A DNA stretch of 30,584 nucleotides from JALONO01 sp038209965 (GTDB lineage: Bacteria > Bacteroidota > Bacteroidia > Cytophagales > Thermoflexibacteraceae). Below, one piece after another: positions 23,848 through 30,584 of the stretch. Location of the stretch: positions 1 to 30,584 of the forward strand of contig JBBQXF010000056.1 in assembly GCA_038209965.1 (NCBI GenBank), read 5' to 3'. Numbering within the stretch: the first letter of the stretch is position 1; each line of letters begins with the position of its first letter. The notes below the pieces were generated by a model. The model saw only the letters and a program-made list of their open reading frames with translations. It ran no database searches and was not told where the DNA came from. The position numbers and the translations under genes were made by a program.

Positions 23848-24111
23848 CTATTGATTACTTAGTTGACTATTCTGGTTGTCGGCCAAGCCAGCCACTTTTT
23901 CGGGCAGGTGCCACTCCGCCGTGTAGGAATACCGGCCCGTGCAGCGGCAGAAAACCACGGGCGCGCCCAGTTGCCGCAGGGCACGCAAATAGCGAAAAAG
24001 GCTGCGCGGGGCCATGCCCAATTGGGCGGCCAGGGCAGCGGGCGGCCCGGCCCGGCCCCGGGCAATGAGCCAGTGGAGCCGTTCCAGTTGGTCGAAGTTG
24101 GTTTTTGGCAT
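23848..24111 (-). CDS. Small HTH domain protein
   Basis: 87 residues. FDQLERLHWLIARGRAGPPAALAAQLGMAPRSLFRYLRALRQLGA is a winged helix-turn-helix of the HTH_11/DeoR kind: the recognition helix is about residues 35-48, followed by a wing-like VVFCRCTGRYSYT. The rest is a short acidic/polar tail. There is no ligand-binding domain, so it may act as a dimeric repressor or need a partner. It lies directly upstream of the TonB receptor gene, in the same direction but separated by 189 bases with a separate promoter; local regulation of that gene is a reasonable guess. Confidence 0.7.
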   Translation of the reverse strand: MPKTNFDQLERLHWLIARGRAGPPAALAAQLGMAPRSLFRYLRALRQLGAPVVFCRCTGRYSYTAEWHLPEKVAGLADNQNSQLSNQ

Positions 24112-24117
24112 TGGTTT

Positions 24118-24249
24118 TTAAGGATGGGTGGCAAGCCAAGGATCATGGGCCGGCGTCTCCGGTTCGGGGGGTGGGCCTTGGCACATGGAGGCTATGAGTG
24201 GCAGGGTGGCCAGCAGGCCCCACGCCACTAGTTTGGGCATTTTTTTCAT
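24118..24249 (-). CDS. Tiny lipopeptide-like protein upstream of the HTH gene
   Basis: 43 residues: MKKMPKLVAWGLLATLPLIA, then SMCQGPPPEPETPAHDPWLA and THP. It has a basic N-terminus, a hydrophobic core and a Cys at position 23 preceded by IASM, a weak lipobox, followed by a Pro/Glu-rich tail. It ends six bases before the HTH gene and reads in the same direction. A signal-peptide-like N-terminus with in-frame start and stop and tight spacing supports it; the small size and weak lipobox count against certainty. Confidence 0.45.
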   Translation of the reverse strand: MKKMPKLVAWGLLATLPLIASMCQGPPPEPETPAHDPWLATHP

Positions 24250-24631
24250 GCTCTTAGCTTTTTTTGGGGTTGCCTACTCTGGGGTTGGGGTTTTCGGCTC
24301 CGCCCCATGGGAACTCTTTTGGCAAGGCCAGCGCGACACTTGCGGGTTTTAAGGTTGAAGTAAGGCAAAATCGTTGAATGGGAGTCAGCCCGCCCCCAAA
24401 ACAGCCGTTTGGGCGACCGATCAAGCTATCTGTCCCGCCGCCCCACTTACCCAAGACCCAGTCAACTGCCAAAAGATTGCATTGGCCGGCAATAAAACCG
24501 CCCGGCCGACCACTTTCTCTGCCCATTTGGGGAGGGCGATCCCCTTGGGGAACCGGTAACTTCTAGCAACAAAAAACCCCCGAAGACCAGTGGAGGTTCC
24601 GGGGGTTTAGGTTGGGTCAGCGACCCTGGGG
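24250..24631. other. Gene-free spacer (382 b)
   Basis: Between the start of the leftward lipopeptide-like ORF and the end of rny. Apart from the rny terminator (24571-24608) I see no gene, promoter or long dyad. Open frames here on either strand have no signal, no motif and a composition unlike the neighbours. Confidence 0.5.
24571..24608 (-). terminator. Intrinsic terminator of rny
   Basis: On the minus strand AAACCCCCGGA pairs with the complementary TTCGGGGGTTT across a loop of about 16 bases and runs into a T6 tract (24576-24571), 24 bases after the rny stop. Confidence 0.88.
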
Positions 24632-26233
24632 TTATTTGGCGTAGCTCACCGAGCGCATCTCGCGGATCACGGTCACTTTGATCTGGCCGGGGTATTGCAT
24701 GTCCTTCTCGATTTTCTGGGAAATTTCAAACGACAACTGGCTGGCCTTTTTGTCGTTCACATTGTCGGCATCCACGATTACGCGCAGCTCGCGGCCCGCT
24801 TGGATGGCGTAGCACTTGTTGACCCCCTTAAAATCCATGGCCAGTTTTTCCAAGTCCTTGAGCCGCTGGACGTACGATTCCATCATTTCGCGGCGGGCCC
24901 CGGGGCGCGAGCCGGAGATGGCATCGCACGCCTGCACGATGGGCGACAAGAGCGAGGTCATCTCGATCTCATCATGGTGGGCCCCAATCGCGTTGCACAC
25001 CTCAGGGTTTTCCTTGTATTTCTGGGCCAGTTCCATGCCCAAAATGGCGTGGGGGAGTTCCTGTTCTTCGTGCCACACCTTGCCAATGTCGTGGAGCAAG
25101 CCCGCCCGTTTGGCCAGCTTGGCATTGATGCCCAATTCGGCGGCCATTACGGCGCACATTTTGGCCACTTCGCGGGAGTGTTGGAGGAGGTTTTGCCCGT
25201 AAGAGGAGCGGAAACGCATCCGGCCCACCATTTTCACCAGTTCGGGGTGCAGGCCGTGGACTCCCAGCTCAATCACTGTGCGCTCACCAATCTCGATGAT
25301 TTCGTCGTCAATGGTCTTGGTGGTCTTGGCCACGATCTCCTCGATCCGGGCGGGGTGGATCCGGCCGTCTTGCACCAACCGGTGCAGCGAGAGCCGGGCA
25401 ATTTCGCGGCGCACAGGGTCAAAGCCCGAAATGACAATGGCCTCGGGGGTGTCGTCCACAATGATTTCCACGCCTGTGGCAGCTTCCAGGGCGCGGATGT
25501 TGCGGCCTTCACGGCCAATGATTTTGCCCTTGAGGTCATCACTTTCCAGGTTGAACACCGATACGCAGTTCTCAATGGCGTGCTCGGTGGCGGTGCGCTG
25601 GATGGTGTTGATCACAATTTTCTTGGCATCTTTGGTGGCCGTCAGCTTGGCTTCTTCCAAGATCTGCTTGATCATGGACGATGCCTTGCTTTGAGCCTCG
25701 CCCTTGAGCGCCTCGATCAACTGCTCACGGGCTTCGTCGGCCTTGAGGTTGGCGATCTGCTCGAGCTGGGCCACTTGGGAGAGCCGCATCTGATCGGCTT
25801 CGTCAATTTTGCGGGTGGCTATTTCCATCTGCATTTTGACGGTCTCCCGGCTTTTGTCAATCTCGCCCCTGTCAGCTTTCAGTTTTTCCTGGGTTTTGGC
25901 CAGTTCGGTTTCTTTTTCTTTGAGTTTGACCTCGACTTGCTTGAGCTTGGCCTCATATTGTTTGAGCTTGTTTTCATTGTTGCTCAGGAGCGTCCGTTTT
26001 TCGTTGGTTTTTTCCTCAAACTCGGTCTTCAACTTGAGAAAATTTTCTTTGGCTTGGATAGACTTTTCATTTTTCACCTTTTCGGCCTGAATTTCGGCCT
26101 CTTGCAAAATCAACTGGGCTTTTTTCTTGGCTTCTCCCTCTTGCTGGCCCAGTACCATCCCAAGCAGGAACCGCCCCAGCCCCAATCCCACCAATAGTGA
26201 AACCCCAGCGGCAATCATCAATGTTGTATCCAT
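24632..26233 (-). CDS. rny: Ribonuclease Y
   Basis: 533 residues. Membrane-anchored endoribonuclease that starts mRNA decay. N-terminal membrane helix (about 5-28, MIAAGVSLLVGLGLGRFLLGMV), then a long coiled coil (about 30-200) of Lys/Glu-rich heptads, then the KH domain with GKIIGREGRNIRALEAATG. The HD phosphohydrolase domain follows, with its metal-binding His-Asp in AGLLHDIGKVWHEE and the second histidines in GAHHDEIE. Length and order match the family. It starts after a GC-rich structured spacer behind zapA; the order zapA - spacer - rny suggests transcription from upstream, with processing in the spacer. Confidence 0.97.
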   Translation of the reverse strand: MDTTLMIAAGVSLLVGLGLGRFLLGMVLGQQEGEAKKKAQLILQEAEIQAEKVKNEKSIQAKENFLKLKTEFEEKTNEKRTLLSNNENKLKQYEAKLKQVEVKLKEKETELAKTQEKLKADRGEIDKSRETVKMQMEIATRKIDEADQMRLSQVAQLEQIANLKADEAREQLIEALKGEAQSKASSMIKQILEEAKLTATKDAKKIVINTIQRTATEHAIENCVSVFNLESDDLKGKIIGREGRNIRALEAATGVEIIVDDTPEAIVISGFDPVRREIARLSLHRLVQDGRIHPARIEEIVAKTTKTIDDEIIEIGERTVIELGVHGLHPELVKMVGRMRFRSSYGQNLLQHSREVAKMCAVMAAELGINAKLAKRAGLLHDIGKVWHEEQELPHAILGMELAQKYKENPEVCNAIGAHHDEIEMTSLLSPIVQACDAISGSRPGARREMMESYVQRLKDLEKLAMDFKGVNKCYAIQAGRELRVIVDADNVNDKKASQLSFEISQKIEKDMQYPGQIKVTVIREMRSVSYAK

Positions 26234-26261
26234 GTTTATAATGCACGGTTATGAAGTGAGT

Positions 26262-26388
26262 AAAATGTCCCGGCAGACCGGGAACTGTTGAACAAACCAC
26301 GTTGGGAGTTGGGGGGAAAGTGAAACCCGGGCGTGCCACCGTATGAGCGGGCGCGTCCGAGAAACAGCAAAGGGAACTAAAAAAGCAA
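26262..26388 (-). ncRNA. Candidate structured RNA between zapA and rny (6S-like?)
   Basis: The 155-base spacer is unusually GC-rich for intergenic DNA. TCCCGG-CAGA-CCGGGA (26268-26283) is a perfect hairpin, usable on either strand. GGGCGTGCC and GGCGCGTCC (about 26329-26358) pair around a 12-base loop fully with two G-U pairs on the plus strand, but with two A-C mismatches on the minus strand. CTGTT and AACAG could close an outer stem. Its place between zapA and rny recalls the location I associate with Bacteroidota 6S (6S-Flavo) RNA, but I cannot check this. Strand is uncertain: gene direction and a weak CATTTT after the hairpin favour minus, base-pairing favours plus. Confidence 0.35.
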
Positions 26389-26685
26389 TCAGGCCACTGG
26401 CGTGGTCAACATTTGTAAATTTTCTGGGATAATTTTCTCCAATAGAGCTACTTTGTCGGCTACTGCCCCCACAAATTCCTCACCCGACAATTCTTCAAAA
26501 ACGATGTCAAAAGCTACCATTGCCAACAAATCTTGTTTGTCGTGGACGCGCAAAACTGCTTTTTTTTCGCGCAGCCGAGCATTGAGCCGTTCAGCGGCCA
26601 ATTTAAAGAAAGGGGCTTCGCCCGCTTCCACTCTCAGCGTGTAATCGCGATCCGCTATATTGATTTTGACAGTCTGTTCCGTCAT
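26389..26685 (-). CDS. zapA: Cell division protein ZapA
   Basis: 98 residues. Binds and bundles FtsZ at the division ring. The N-terminal globular part VKINIADRDYTLRVEAGEAPFFKLAAERLN is typical of ZapA, with the strand pair followed by the helix carrying the conserved AA-x-x-LN. The C-terminal helix (about 50-85, KQDLLAMVAFDIVFEELSGE onward) is the dimer/tetramer coiled coil. The start is the only ATG before the strand. It lies 44 bases after a coiled-coil gene in the same direction. Confidence 0.93.
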   Translation of the reverse strand: MTEQTVKINIADRDYTLRVEAGEAPFFKLAAERLNARLREKKAVLRVHDKQDLLAMVAFDIVFEELSGEEFVGAVADKVALLEKIIPENLQMLTTPVA

Positions 26686-26729
26686 CTAATAAAAGAAACC
26701 TTAAGTAGCCAAACAACTAACCAAAAAAA

Positions 26730-27026
26730 TTACAACTGGTGATTTAACTGCACAATACAATGGTCGATGCGTCTGATATAATCATCCATCAGTTGCTTCA
26801 TTAATTCCCGGTCTTGCTCCCCTTCCAACGTGTACTGGTGATCGGCTGGTTGCTGGGCGGCCTGCGCCAATTCTTCCCGACAGCTTTCCACTTTATCCCG
26901 CAGGGCCTGGTTCTCCTCAATCAGTTTTTCATTTTTTACCACCAATTCCCAATATGCCCCCACTAAGGTTTTCAACCTGCTTTCCAGCGTGTCCAGCCTT
27001 GCAATAAGTGCTTGTTCCTGTGCCAT
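26730..27026 (-). CDS. Coiled-coil protein, ZapB-like
   Basis: 98 residues, nearly all one heptad coiled coil (about 5-60: ALIARLDTLESRLKTLVGAY, WELVVKNEKLIEENQALRDK), then an acidic/polar helix (DRELMKQLMDDYIRRIDHCI). No membrane segment. Its position immediately upstream of zapA and the small all-coil layout suggest a Z-ring partner comparable to ZapB; sequence identity to ZapB cannot be asserted. The frame is open to 27140, but that part would overlap the upstream lipoprotein stop and has no coil pattern, so the ATG at 27026 is chosen. Confidence 0.75.
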   Translation of the reverse strand: MAQEQALIARLDTLESRLKTLVGAYWELVVKNEKLIEENQALRDKVESCREELAQAAQQPADHQYTLEGEQDRELMKQLMDDYIRRIDHCIVQLNHQL

Positions 27027-27136
27027 GGAGGTAATAAACTGAGCCGAAAACCAAGCGTCACCAAAGGACGTAGTTGACCGATTTATCAAAAATAGGAACT
27101 CTGTTCGAGTTATCCAACAAACTCGCACAAATAAAA

Positions 27137-27640
27137 TCAAAAACGGCGCAGAGCGAGGTTAAAACTGCCATTTCCGACCCTTAAAACCTCATTTGGGTTC
27201 TGGATACTGCGCAAAGTTCCGCTAAACGTACCGCGCAACACATCGCCTTGTTTGCTCACAATGCGCAGGGTAAGATCGGGGCCCGATGCATCATACCGTT
27301 GGTTGCTGCCGCCCAAGAAAAACCGCAATTGTGCATTTTGGGCCACGGTGGTGGGCACGGTCAGGCCGTCCAGATCTATCCCCGTGATCGTGACCTGGAT
27401 GCGCCGGAGGTCTTGGGCCGATACCTGCCGGAAAATGCCGAGCAGGCCAAACGAGGGAGTAAAACCGTTGGCCGTGGATTCATCGGTGCCGCCTTTGCTG
27501 GCAAACACGACCGCGCTGCCCCCGATAGTGGCTTGGATGGTGCCCAAGCTCGCCACTACTTCGTCGGGCCCTGGCTCAGTAACTTGACAAGCGACTGACA
27601 ATAAAATTGTCATAGCCCAATAACCAAAATATCTTTTCAT
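27137..27640 (-). CDS. Lipoprotein of unknown function
   Basis: 167 residues. MKRYFGYWAMTILLSVACQV is a lipoprotein signal with lipobox LSVAC (Cys18), then an acidic linker. The mature part is strand-rich (LGTIQATIGGSAVVFASKGG, RIQVTITGIDL, LTLRIVSKQGDVLRGTFSGT) and ends NGSFNLALRRF. This looks like a small beta-sandwich of the type seen in Bacteroidota DUF6252-like surface lipoproteins; that link is a guess. The frame can be opened to 27697, but the signal peptide sets the start. A small hairpin GTGGA/TCCAC lies just upstream (27647-27660). Confidence 0.75.
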   Translation of the reverse strand: MKRYFGYWAMTILLSVACQVTEPGPDEVVASLGTIQATIGGSAVVFASKGGTDESTANGFTPSFGLLGIFRQVSAQDLRRIQVTITGIDLDGLTVPTTVAQNAQLRFFLGGSNQRYDASGPDLTLRIVSKQGDVLRGTFSGTLRSIQNPNEVLRVGNGSFNLALRRF

Positions 27641-27766
27641 AAGCGGGTGGATTGTTCCACTAATTAGCTCTTTTCTGGGCATAAATCCAAATAGCAAACG
27701 TTGGAGGTCGGGCCCAACGCAGCCACAGGGCGGACAAAAGCCGCTTTGTGGGGATTCTGCCGGGCT

Positions 27767-28951
27767 TTATTTTTCAAAAATCCGTCCAGTCGCTTTTTCT
27801 TTCAGGATCAGTTTTCGGCTGCCGTCCGGGAGCAGTTCTTCCTTGATCAAGTAGTGATCGGGGTCATAGTCTTTGAGGGCCGAGATTTTGGGCACGCCCG
27901 ACTGCCCCCGCCAAATGTCCAATTGCACCGGCTCCCATTGCTTGGTGCGGGCCGATTTGTAGCAGGCATCCATTACGGCATTGACCACGTAGCCATCATA
28001 AAAATCTTCTTGGGGCTGGGTACCATTGTCAAGGCAGTCAAACATTTCGGTGAACATATTATTGTAGCCCAGTTCATGGACTTCATCACCCACCGGGAAG
28101 ATCCAGCCCCGATCATTCTCGGCTTTCTCGGCCACATAGCCCACGCTCTCGGCGGCGGTGAAAATCTCGAAGCCGGTGCGCAGAAAACTGTCGATGCGCA
28201 GCGAGCCTTCGGTGCCACTGGCCTCATCGCGCAGGTCGAGCCCGCCCCGGAACGACCAACTGACCTCAAACTGGGACACCGCGCCGTTTTCGTAGCGCAC
28301 CAGCCCAATGGCATTGTCTTCGGCCGCGATCGGTTTGACCAGAGTATCGGCCCAGCACACCACTTCCACGGGCCGGATGTCCTTGCCAATGTAATTGCGG
28401 CTCAACTCGATGCAATGGCAAGCCAGATCGATGATCGCCCCCCCACCCGATTGCTCATTGTTCCAGAACCAATCGGAGTGCGGGCCGGGGTGGGTCTCGC
28501 GGGAGCGCGCCCACAGCACCTGCCCCAGTGCCCCGTTGCGCACGTATTGGAGGGCTTTTTGGGTCTTGGGGGTATAAACAAGGTCTTCCATGTAACCATG
28601 AAAAACGCCCGCTTTTTCCACCGCCTCCAACATGATGCGGGCATCTTCTGCATTGATACCCAGCGGTTTGGTGCACAGCATGGCCTTGCCCGCCGCGGCC
28701 GCCGCCAATACGGCTTCGCGGTGCAGGTGGTTGGGCAGGGCTATCACCACCGTATCGATGGCCGGATCCTCGATACAACGCTGCATATCGGTGTGTACCG
28801 TGGCAATGCCCCAACGATCGGCAAAGGTTTGGCCCCGTGCTTGGGAACGGGAATAAATGGACACCACTTTATCGCGGCGGCGTTGGCCGTGCAACGACAT
28901 TACATAAAACGCGCCGATAAATCCGGCACCAAGGAGGGCTATTTTGCGCAT
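27767..28951 (-). CDS. Gfo/Idh/MocA family oxidoreductase
   Basis: 394 residues. NAD(P)-dependent dehydrogenase acting on sugars, inositols or their derivatives. The Rossmann motif IALLGAGFIGA is at residues 4-14, then DTVVIALPNHLHREAV and the TKPLG motif with the usual catalytic-region Lys95. The C-terminal domain includes GGGAIIDLACHCIELSRNYIG, with the Asp and His of the active site. The substrate is not readable. No partner genes for sugar uptake adjoin it. The start MRKIALLG is unambiguous. A 36-base dyad lies about 83-118 bases upstream. Confidence 0.92.
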   Translation of the reverse strand: MRKIALLGAGFIGAFYVMSLHGQRRRDKVVSIYSRSQARGQTFADRWGIATVHTDMQRCIEDPAIDTVVIALPNHLHREAVLAAAAAGKAMLCTKPLGINAEDARIMLEAVEKAGVFHGYMEDLVYTPKTQKALQYVRNGALGQVLWARSRETHPGPHSDWFWNNEQSGGGAIIDLACHCIELSRNYIGKDIRPVEVVCWADTLVKPIAAEDNAIGLVRYENGAVSQFEVSWSFRGGLDLRDEASGTEGSLRIDSFLRTGFEIFTAAESVGYVAEKAENDRGWIFPVGDEVHELGYNNMFTEMFDCLDNGTQPQEDFYDGYVVNAVMDACYKSARTKQWEPVQLDIWRGQSGVPKISALKDYDPDHYLIKEELLPDGSRKLILKEKATGRIFEK

Positions 28952-29033
28952 GGGTCAAAGGAGGTTAAGACTGTTTGCATTTTCAGGTTAATGTTAGGCT
29001 TTTATCCGAAAATAAGCAAACGCGCCCTTGGAT

Positions 29034-29069
29034 TATAGTGATTTCGCGATTAATGTGGGCATCACTATA
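29034..29069. promoter_or_regulatory. Perfect 9+9 dyad upstream of the oxidoreductase
   Basis: TATAGTGAT (29034-29042) and ATCACTATA (29061-29069) are perfect inverted arms with an 18-base spacer. Located 83-118 bases upstream of the Gfo/Idh/MocA start, it is placed as a regulator site for that gene; alternatively a hairpin or the trace of an inserted element. Confidence 0.45.
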
Positions 29070-29212
29070 CTGGAGACAACAACAAGGGTAACTTTTCACC
29101 GCCCATCCACTATTTTTCGGCTCAATTGTAACCTCGGGGCCTCAACCGCTCCCAGTTGGCCGGCCAAGCGTAAACCTCAGTCCCACCCATAGCTGCCTGC
29201 GCGTCTGCGGCC

Positions 29213-29248
29213 TTCTTTCTTTTTTTTGCTTGCCCAAAAGAAAAGAAA
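29213..29248. repeat. A/T-rich imperfect hairpin
   Basis: A T-rich arm (29213-29227) faces an A-rich arm (29236-29248) across an eight-base GC loop GCTTGCCC. Eight consecutive pairs (one G-T) form next to the loop, then a mismatch and three more pairs. It has the look of a bidirectional terminator or a dispersed intergenic repeat. Confidence 0.45.
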
Positions 29249-29263
29249 CACAAGAAAAGGGCC

Positions 29264-29316
29264 CCTTGCGCAATGCTCCCCTACACCCGAAACGTCGGAC
29301 TGCCCGCTGCGCAAGG
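29264..29316. repeat. Nested inverted repeat, REP-like
   Basis: CCTTGCGCA (29264-29272) and TGCGCAAGG (29308-29316) are perfect nine-base arms; between them CCGA-AACG-TCGG (29287-29298) forms a second hairpin. The unit directly follows the A/T hairpin at 29213, so the two may be parts of one element of about 100 bases. Confidence 0.45.
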
Positions 29317-29571
29317 ATGCCCGCCCCAACCTCAGACCGCTAACGCCATTCAGATGCAAAAAAGTTAAGCGCAAGATAGTTCGATTCATGCTTGATTTTG
29401 AGAAATGCCAATTTAATTTGCCAAACGCTACTTCGGGTGGCCCGACAAGCAAGTGCCCGATTTTTTGGCCATTATCGCCATTGGGCCAAGGGCCGAACGG
29501 CGCGCTACAGTGAATCGTCAATCGGCACGGAGTTCTAGGCCCCAAGCGGGCCATCATCACTGGTTTTAGGC

Positions 29572-29579
29572 TACTTTTG
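29572..29579 (+). promoter_or_regulatory. Bacteroidota -7 box TACTTTTG for holA
   Basis: Exact TAnnTTTG match 35 bases before the ATG at 29615; no clear -33 TTG. It supports that ATG as the start. Confidence 0.5.
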
Positions 29580-29614
29580 CGCAACTTGGCCCAACCTCCC
29601 CAAGCCATTGCCCA

Positions 29615-30584
29615 ATGCCAACCACTGCCGAAACTGTTTTGAATGACCTAAAAGCCGGTAAATACGCTCCTCTGTATTTTTTGCAGGGCGATGAACCGTA
29701 TTATATTGATCTCATCTCGAATTGGATCGAGGAAAAAGCCTTGGCGGAGGCCGAACGTGGGTTTAACCAAACGGTGCTTTATGGTAAAGAGGCCAACCTG
29801 ACCACGGTGTTCAGTGCCGCCCGGCAGTTTCCGACAATGGCCCAGCGGCGAGTGGTGATAATAAAAGAAGCGCAGGAAATGGGCGATTGGAACACTGAAA
29901 AAGGCAAAGAGGCGCTGGCCAAATATGCGGCGCGTCCGGTTCCATCCACGGTGCTGGTGTTCAATTACAAATACAAAAAGTTGGATGCCCGCACTTCACT
30001 GGCCAAAACGCTGGACAAATCGGCGGTGCTGGTGGAGACCAAGAAACTGTACGACAACCAGTTGCCGGCCTGGGTAAAGAGCTTGTTTAAAGCGCGGGGG
30101 CATGACCTGACCGACAAGGCAGTCGCCATGTTCTGCGAGTCAATTGGCAATGATTTGAGCCGACTGGCCAATGAAGCGGACAAATTGCTCATCAACTTCC
30201 CGGCCAAGGGCGCACCCATCAATGAGGACGTGATCGCGACCTACGTGGGCATCAGCAAGGAATACAACACTTTTGAGCTGCAAAGTGCCATTGCCAAGAA
30301 AGAAGTGTCCCGGGCGAATCGAATCGTGTTGTATTTTGCGGCTAATCCCAAAAACAATCCCGCCATTCCGGTGATTGCCCTGCTGTTCAGCTACTTTTCC
30401 AAGCTGCTGCTCATCCATGGCAGTGCCGACAAGTCGAAGGGGGCGGTGGCTTCCCTGATCGGGGTCAACCCGTTTTTTGTGGATGAGTATCTGCTCGCTT
30501 CGCGCAATTACCCACTGTATAAAGTGGTGAGCATCGTCGGTTTCCTCCGCCAGGCCGATATGCAAGCCAAGGGCATTGGGGCCG
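29615..30584 (+). CDS. holA: DNA polymerase III delta subunit, C-terminus cut by window edge
   Basis: 323 residues are visible with no stop before the edge; the family is about 340, so only a short tail is missing. The clamp-loader wrench: N-terminal AAA+-like domain starting APLYFLQGDEPYYIDLISNWIEEKA, then VFSAARQFPTMAQRRVVIIKEAQ (the beta-clamp-contacting region) and STVLVFNYKYKKLDART. Domain III starts near NEDVIATYVGISKEYNTFELQSAIAKKE. Delta opens the sliding clamp during loading. It is preceded by its own promoter after the long gene-free region. Confidence 0.95.
   Translation, partial: MPTTAETVLNDLKAGKYAPLYFLQGDEPYYIDLISNWIEEKALAEAERGFNQTVLYGKEANLTTVFSAARQFPTMAQRRVVIIKEAQEMGDWNTEKGKEALAKYAARPVPSTVLVFNYKYKKLDARTSLAKTLDKSAVLVETKKLYDNQLPAWVKSLFKARGHDLTDKAVAMFCESIGNDLSRLANEADKLLINFPAKGAPINEDVIATYVGISKEYNTFELQSAIAKKEVSRANRIVLYFAANPKNNPAIPVIALLFSYFSKLLLIHGSADKSKGAVASLIGVNPFFVDEYLLASRNYPLYKVVSIVGFLRQADMQAKGIGA

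Larger units (their letters stand above)
28952..29614. other. Gene-free region (663 b) with several inverted repeats
   Basis: No supported gene. Contents: a 36-base dyad (29034-29069), an A/T hairpin (29213-29248), a nested inverted repeat (29264-29316) and the holA promoter (29572-29579). The 143-codon minus-strand frame here (29177-29608) is of biased composition, crosses all these dyads and shows no domain, so it is not accepted as a gene. Confidence 0.6.

Noticed and set aside
24254..24526. 90-codon minus-strand frame upstream of the lipopeptide-like ORF
   Set aside because: No signal peptide, no motif, no promoter; composition reflects GC-rich spacer DNA.
24695..26197. 500-codon open frame on the plus strand opposite rny
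   Set aside because: Antiparallel shadow created by codon bias in rny; low-complexity Leu/Phe/Gly composition and no domain, while rny is certain.
27701..29038. 445-codon plus-strand frame opposite the Gfo/Idh/MocA gene
   Set aside because: Shadow of a clearly recognisable oxidoreductase; no motif of its own.
29376..29400. TTCGATT resembling a tRNA T-loop
   Set aside because: The flanking five bases do not pair and no acceptor, D or anticodon arms can be drawn.
29177..29608. 143-codon minus-strand frame in the long gene-free region
   Set aside because: Biased composition, ends in a Lys run over an A/T hairpin and spans inverted repeats; no recognised domain.
1..30584. CRISPR arrays, insertion sequences, prophage or tRNA/rRNA genes
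   Set aside because: No regularly spaced repeats, no transposase, integrase or phage structural genes, and no RNA gene signatures were found on either strand.

Overview
The window reads as chromosomal housekeeping and accessory DNA of a Bacteroidota bacterium, most likely of the Cytophagales type, at roughly 50-55% GC. The evidence is an exosortase/partner pair of the XrtX kind, a DUF4783 protein, a non-SusC/D TonB receptor with an N-terminal carboxypeptidase-D-like domain, a Bat-type VWA protein, near absence of Shine-Dalgarno sequences, and several copies of the Bacteroidota -7 box TAnnTTTG just upstream of start codons (before the ALDH, a lipoprotein, the ABC permease, the nuclease-like gene, the TonB receptor and holA). 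No IS element, prophage, CRISPR array, rRNA or tRNA was found.

Left part (1-7.5 kb): a truncated aldehyde dehydrogenase runs leftward off the edge. Rightward from it come a small membrane protein, a BamE/SmpA-like lipoprotein, a second small membrane protein and a SAM-dependent methyltransferase. Next are an exosortase with its membrane partner, riboflavin-pathway ribBA, the alpha part of an iron-sulfur L-serine dehydratase, and a secreted DUF4783 protein that ends at a strong terminator.

Middle (7.6-19.2 kb): a leftward membrane protein, then rightward cinA, a membrane-anchored VWA protein, cytidine deaminase, an FtsX/MacB-type permease, a SpoIIAA-like STAS/SEC14 protein, an MpaB/Lcp-type (DUF2236) haem oxygenase homologue, a family 2 glycosyltransferase, and a bacterial cation-chloride cotransporter homologue (SLC12-like, with the cytosolic C-terminal domain). 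A gene graveyard follows, with two decayed copies of one coding segment. Then come a leftward 3-methyladenine DNA glycosylase and a frameshifted nuclease-like gene.

Right part (19.2-30.6 kb): a leftward nutrient-uptake locus consists of a tiny lipopeptide-like ORF, an HTH protein, a TonB-dependent receptor and a beta-helix lipoprotein. Then comes a leftward cell-division/RNA-turnover cluster (lipoprotein, ZapB-like coiled coil, zapA, a GC-rich structured spacer, rny). A Gfo/Idh/MocA oxidoreductase follows, with a long gene-free region full of inverted repeats upstream of it, and the window ends inside holA (DNA polymerase III delta).

The most interesting points are the exosortase pair with no visible substrate, the structured zapA-rny spacer (possible 6S-like RNA), several strong dyads in intergenic DNA (12.80, 13.39, 29.03 and 29.26 kb), the duplicated gene remnants at 17.5-17.8 kb, and the single-base frameshift at about 18.90 kb. 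All calls are from reading the sequence; no database search was possible.
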